Shown piece after piece: positions 41,486 to 43,355 of a stretch of DNA of 43,355 bases. How positions within the stretch are numbered: position 1 is the stretch's first letter; every line of letters begins with the position of its first letter. This DNA is from Hyphomicrobiales bacterium. Lineage in GTDB: Bacteria > Pseudomonadota > Alphaproteobacteria > Rhizobiales > Beijerinckiaceae. The notes below the pieces were generated by a model. That model did no database searches. It saw nothing but the letters and a program-made list of their open reading frames with translations, and was not told the DNA's origin. The stretch lies in assembly GCA_947447895.1 (NCBI GenBank), contig CANFLM010000014.1, positions 1 to 43,355 of the forward strand, given 5' to 3'. The position numbers and the translations under genes are program-made.

Positions 41486-42793
41486 TTATTTCAACGGCTT
41501 GGTTGTTCTGGGACCACTTTGCGGGTCATGCGCAGGCTGTTTGGGCATCAAGACCGCCCGCTTGACCGATTGCGACCCGAACCGGTCGCGCAAGCGGTCG
41601 AGTGTCCGCTCCAGCGCCGCCTCTTTCGGGGCGGTGACATCGATGAGATCACCGCGATCGGCCGCATCGGCCGGACCAAGATCTGAAATACCGATGCCGA
41701 TCAGCCGGTAGCGGCGGCCCTTGGGTTCTTTGGCCAGCAATTCGCGCCCCAGCGCCGCAATCCTTTGGCCTAATTGCGTGGGGGCCGTCAGCGCACGCGA
41801 GCGGGTGACCTGCCTGAAATCCGGCGTCTTGAGTTTGAGCGTGATGGTGGAGCCGGAATAGTCCGCCTTGCGCAACCGCTGGGCCACCCGCTCGCCAAGC
41901 GCGATCAGGGTCTGGTCCAGCACATCCGGATCGGCAATATCGGTCTCGAAGGTGGTTTCAGCCGAAATGCTCTTGCTTTCGCCATTGGGCGTCACAGCGC
42001 GATGGTCCTCGCCACGCGCCAGACGTGCGAGTTTCAGCCCCTCCTCACCATAGCGGCGGCCCAATTCCGCGGGGTCACAGCCTTGCAGATCGGCGATGGT
42101 TTTGATGCCGTCGCGCGCCAGCCGCTCCTGGAACACCGCCCCGACCCCGTGAATGATCCCGACCGAGCGCGGCGCCAGAAATTCGGCGACACCTGCCTGC
42201 CCGATCACAGCAAAACCATTGGGCTTGTCGAGGTCCGAGGCGATTTTGGCCAGAAACGGATTATAGGACAGGCCGACCGAAATCGTCACACCGACCTCGC
42301 GCTGGACCCGTTGGGCAAAGCGCGCCAGAGCCATCGCCGGATAGGTTCCATGCACCGCATCGGTGCCGTTCATGTCCAGATAGGCTTCGTCGATCGACAC
42401 CGCTTTCACCACCGGCGTCAGATCGTCCATCATCGAGCGGATCAACTGCCCCGCCTGCTGGTATTTCCGCATATCCGGGGGGATCACCACCACATCCGGA
42501 CACAGCCGCAACGCCTTGAACATCGGCATGGCCGAGCGCACCCCGAATTGGCGTGCCACATAACAACAGGTCGCCACCACCCCGCGCGTGCCACCGCCGA
42601 CAATCACCGGCCTGTCCTTGAGGGCGGGATTGTCGCGTTTCTCGACCGAGGCAAAAAACGCATCGCAATCGATATGGGCTATCGCCAGCCGGTCCAGTTC
42701 CGCATGGGCAACCACCCGCGCCGCGCCACACGCCACGCATTGCCGCCCCTGCCCCGTCTGCTGGCCCATACACTCCCGACAAAAAGCCGGCAT
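41486..42793 (-). CDS. dinB: DNA polymerase IV with N-terminal zinc-binding extension
   Basis: 435 aa Y-family translesion polymerase. Residues 1-35 carry two Cys pairs (FCRECMG and CVACGAAR), a zinc-ribbon-like extension common in alphaproteobacterial DinB. The polymerase then begins AHIDCDAFFASVEKRDNP (catalytic Asp of IDCDAFF), with SIDEAYLDMNG supplying the second metal-binding acidic pair, two HhH-like segments (IHGVGAVFQERLARDGIKTI) and the little-finger domain. An unusual C-terminal tail of about 20 residues is rich in Pro, Lys and Arg; I see no obvious clamp-binding motif at its end. Cytoplasmic, error-prone DNA synthesis. Confidence 0.95.
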   Translation of the reverse strand: MPAFCRECMGQQTGQGRQCVACGAARVVAHAELDRLAIAHIDCDAFFASVEKRDNPALKDRPVIVGGGTRGVVATCCYVARQFGVRSAMPMFKALRLCPDVVVIPPDMRKYQQAGQLIRSMMDDLTPVVKAVSIDEAYLDMNGTDAVHGTYPAMALARFAQRVQREVGVTISVGLSYNPFLAKIASDLDKPNGFAVIGQAGVAEFLAPRSVGIIHGVGAVFQERLARDGIKTIADLQGCDPAELGRRYGEEGLKLARLARGEDHRAVTPNGESKSISAETTFETDIADPDVLDQTLIALGERVAQRLRKADYSGSTITLKLKTPDFRQVTRSRALTAPTQLGQRIAALGRELLAKEPKGRRYRLIGIGISDLGPADAADRGDLIDVTAPKEAALERTLDRLRDRFGSQSVKRAVLMPKQPAHDPQSGPRTTKPLK

Positions 42794-42916
42794 CCCGCCA
42801 CCGCTCCATTGTTCCCTGTTTGTTCATAATAGGGGATTGAGAGGGATTCAGAAAGCGGGAATTTGTTTCACACACCATTCCTCGCTGTGTTGAGGGATAG
42901 CGCCCCCCGTCTCACA

Positions 42917-42999
42917 GTCATGGCCGCGCTTGTGGCGGCCATCCACGTCTTGCTTTGTGCGCCAAAATCGTGGATGGCCGGAATAAATCCGGCCATGAC
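42917..42999. repeat. 83-bp extragenic cruciform palindrome
   Basis: Outer arms GTCATGGCCG and CGGCCATGAC and inner arms CGGCCATCCACG and CGTGGATGGCCG fold into a cloverleaf-like cruciform. Similar TGGATGGCCGG-type palindromes are dispersed in alphaproteobacterial genomes. Only one copy is in this window. Confidence 0.75.
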
Positions 43000-43029
43000 A
43001 ATTCGAGGGGATTTAAGGCACCCGGCCCA

Positions 43030-43060
43030 AACAAAAAGGGCCGCCCGAGGGCGACCCTTT
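43030..43060 (-). terminator. rho-independent terminator (minus direction)
   Basis: On the minus strand AAAGGG-T-CGCCC and GGGCG-G-CCCTTT form an 11-bp stem with one mismatch and a tiny CT-containing loop, followed by five Ts. No minus-strand gene ends just before it, so it may close a small non-coding transcript from the 43227-43255 promoter. Confidence 0.65.
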
Positions 43061-43220
43061 GATCTTGTATCCCGCAAGCCGGATTAACGGCTGTTGCGAC
43101 CTAGTTCAATATTCGCTAACAATATCAATGTATTAGCATATAATATAGCAATTGTAATTGGCTTGTGTAGAGGAATATTTTCCTAAAAACGAGCGTTTAT
43201 TTCAAAAATAAAATTATTCA
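43031..43220 (-). ncRNA. possible small RNA, about 190 nt
   Basis: Defined only by flanking signals: a near-consensus promoter (43227-43255) and a terminator (43030-43060) on the same strand with no gene between. The body is AT-rich with AGGAA-AATA-TTCCT dyad (about 43161-43176) and an imperfect CGCAA-GCCG / CGGC-TTGCG hairpin just before the terminator. No known RNA family recognised. The promoter could instead be fortuitous in AT-rich DNA. Confidence 0.4.
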
Positions 43221-43226
43221 TTCCTG

Positions 43227-43255
43227 TGTATACTATGATTAATCGCCTTTATCAA
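43227..43255 (-). promoter_or_regulatory. near-consensus sigma-70 promoter
   Basis: On the minus strand TTGATA, 17-nt spacer, TATACA: five of six -35 bases and four of six -10 bases match consensus with ideal spacing. It stands between two minus-strand terminator-like hairpins. Confidence 0.5.
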
Positions 43256-43279
43256 CAATTTTTATTCAATAATCAAAAT

Positions 43280-43308
43280 AATACCCAACCTATAAAAGGT
43301 CGGGTATT
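43280..43308 (-). terminator. terminator-like hairpin after the right-edge gene
   Basis: AATACCC-x-ACCT / AGGT-x-GGGTATT, 11-bp stem with one mismatch and a 5-nt A/T loop, followed in the minus direction by ATTTTGATT. It lies 21 bp after the stop of the presumed partial gene. Confidence 0.5.
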
Positions 43309-43329
43309 GCTTGATTTGACCCTTAACTA

Positions 43330-43355
43330 TTACTTCGCAGCCTTTATCTGTGCCT
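43330..43355 (-). CDS. partial CDS, C-terminal end of a gene entering from the right edge
   Basis: On the minus strand the last bases read ...GCA CAG ATA AAG GCT GCG AAG TAA, giving the end AQIKAAK. A hairpin terminator follows at the right distance, which is why I favour this frame. Only seven codons are visible, so no product can be named. Confidence 0.35.

Larger units (their letters stand above)
42794..43329. other. 536-bp non-coding region downstream of the right-edge gene
   Basis: No convincing protein gene. It contains an 83-bp cruciform repeat (42917-42999), a minus-strand terminator (43030-43060), an AT-rich block with a promoter-like sequence on the minus strand (43227-43255), and a second minus-strand hairpin (43280-43308). 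An uninterrupted frame ending E-L-G-R-N-S-R-stop at about 43084 has no usable start and is not called. Confidence 0.5.

Noticed and set aside
43084-43170. Minus-strand frame ending E-L-G-R-N-S-R
   Set aside because: No ATG/GTG start or RBS; an in-frame TAG lies only about 30 codons upstream. Probably part of a non-coding stretch.
1-43355. CRISPR arrays, tRNA, rRNA, integrases, transposases
   Set aside because: None seen: no regularly spaced direct repeats, no recombinase or transposase motifs in any translated frame, and no recognisable tRNA T-loop or rRNA stretches.

Overview
The window reads as a G+C-rich alphaproteobacterial chromosome segment, probably Rhizobiales or Rhodospirillales-like. 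Class-level support comes from the DinB with an N-terminal Cys-pair zinc-binding extension, the DUF6455-type Cys protein, the small basic 'MAKGQ' protein, the Si-specific transhydrogenase and an 83-bp cruciform extragenic palindrome; the order is a guess. I see no rRNA, tRNA, CRISPR, transposase or phage gene. Coding is dense and most genes lie on the minus strand.

Region 1 (19-10427, minus strand) is one large catabolic operon. In transcription order it encodes a LysR regulator, acyl-CoA dehydrogenase, amidase, family III CoA-transferase, crotonase-fold protein, a NitT/TauT-type ABC importer (binding protein, permease, ATPase), a PuuE/imidase-type polysaccharide-deacetylase-fold hydrolase, an SDR and a MaoC hydratase. 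Several junctions overlap by 4 nt. A perfect LysR-type dyad sits in the gap after the regulator gene. The gene content fits import of a cyclic imide or related amide, ring opening, half-amide hydrolysis, CoA activation and beta-oxidation-like steps. This is the best candidate for an undescribed pathway, and three of its enzymes have atypical catalytic residues.

Region 2 (10.4-23.5 kb) is mixed: a secreted PLD-type nuclease, a DUF1993 protein, an IorAB-type molybdenum hydroxylase, several unrecognised small proteins, an EamA exporter, a beta-CASP metallo-beta-lactamase protein, soluble transhydrogenase SthA, YnfA, an SDR and a voltage-gated-type potassium channel whose leader looks like an attenuator.

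Region 3 (23.9-31.8 kb, minus) carries an RND pump (inner-membrane protein plus lipoprotein adaptor, no outer-membrane channel gene), a P1B-type ATPase in which the usual CPx motif is Gly-Ala-Cys, and a Gfo/Idh dehydrogenase coupled to type II dehydroquinase.

Region 4 (31.9-37.9 kb) has a one-helix membrane protein, a lone macro-domain protein, two small genes (one secreted and Cys-rich), an SDH-type Clp-fold serine protease, a fosmidomycin-resistance-type MFS pump, an aldehyde dehydrogenase behind two adjacent dyads, and a 47-aa basic protein.

Region 5 (38-43.4 kb) has modABC, which could feed the molybdenum hydroxylase of region 2, then an ArsC-like protein whose nucleophilic Cys is Ser, a DUF6455-type protein with an FNR-like box, and DinB. 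The right end is AT-rich. It holds a strong promoter-like sequence and a terminator that bracket a possible small RNA, and what looks like the last codons of a gene entering from the right edge.
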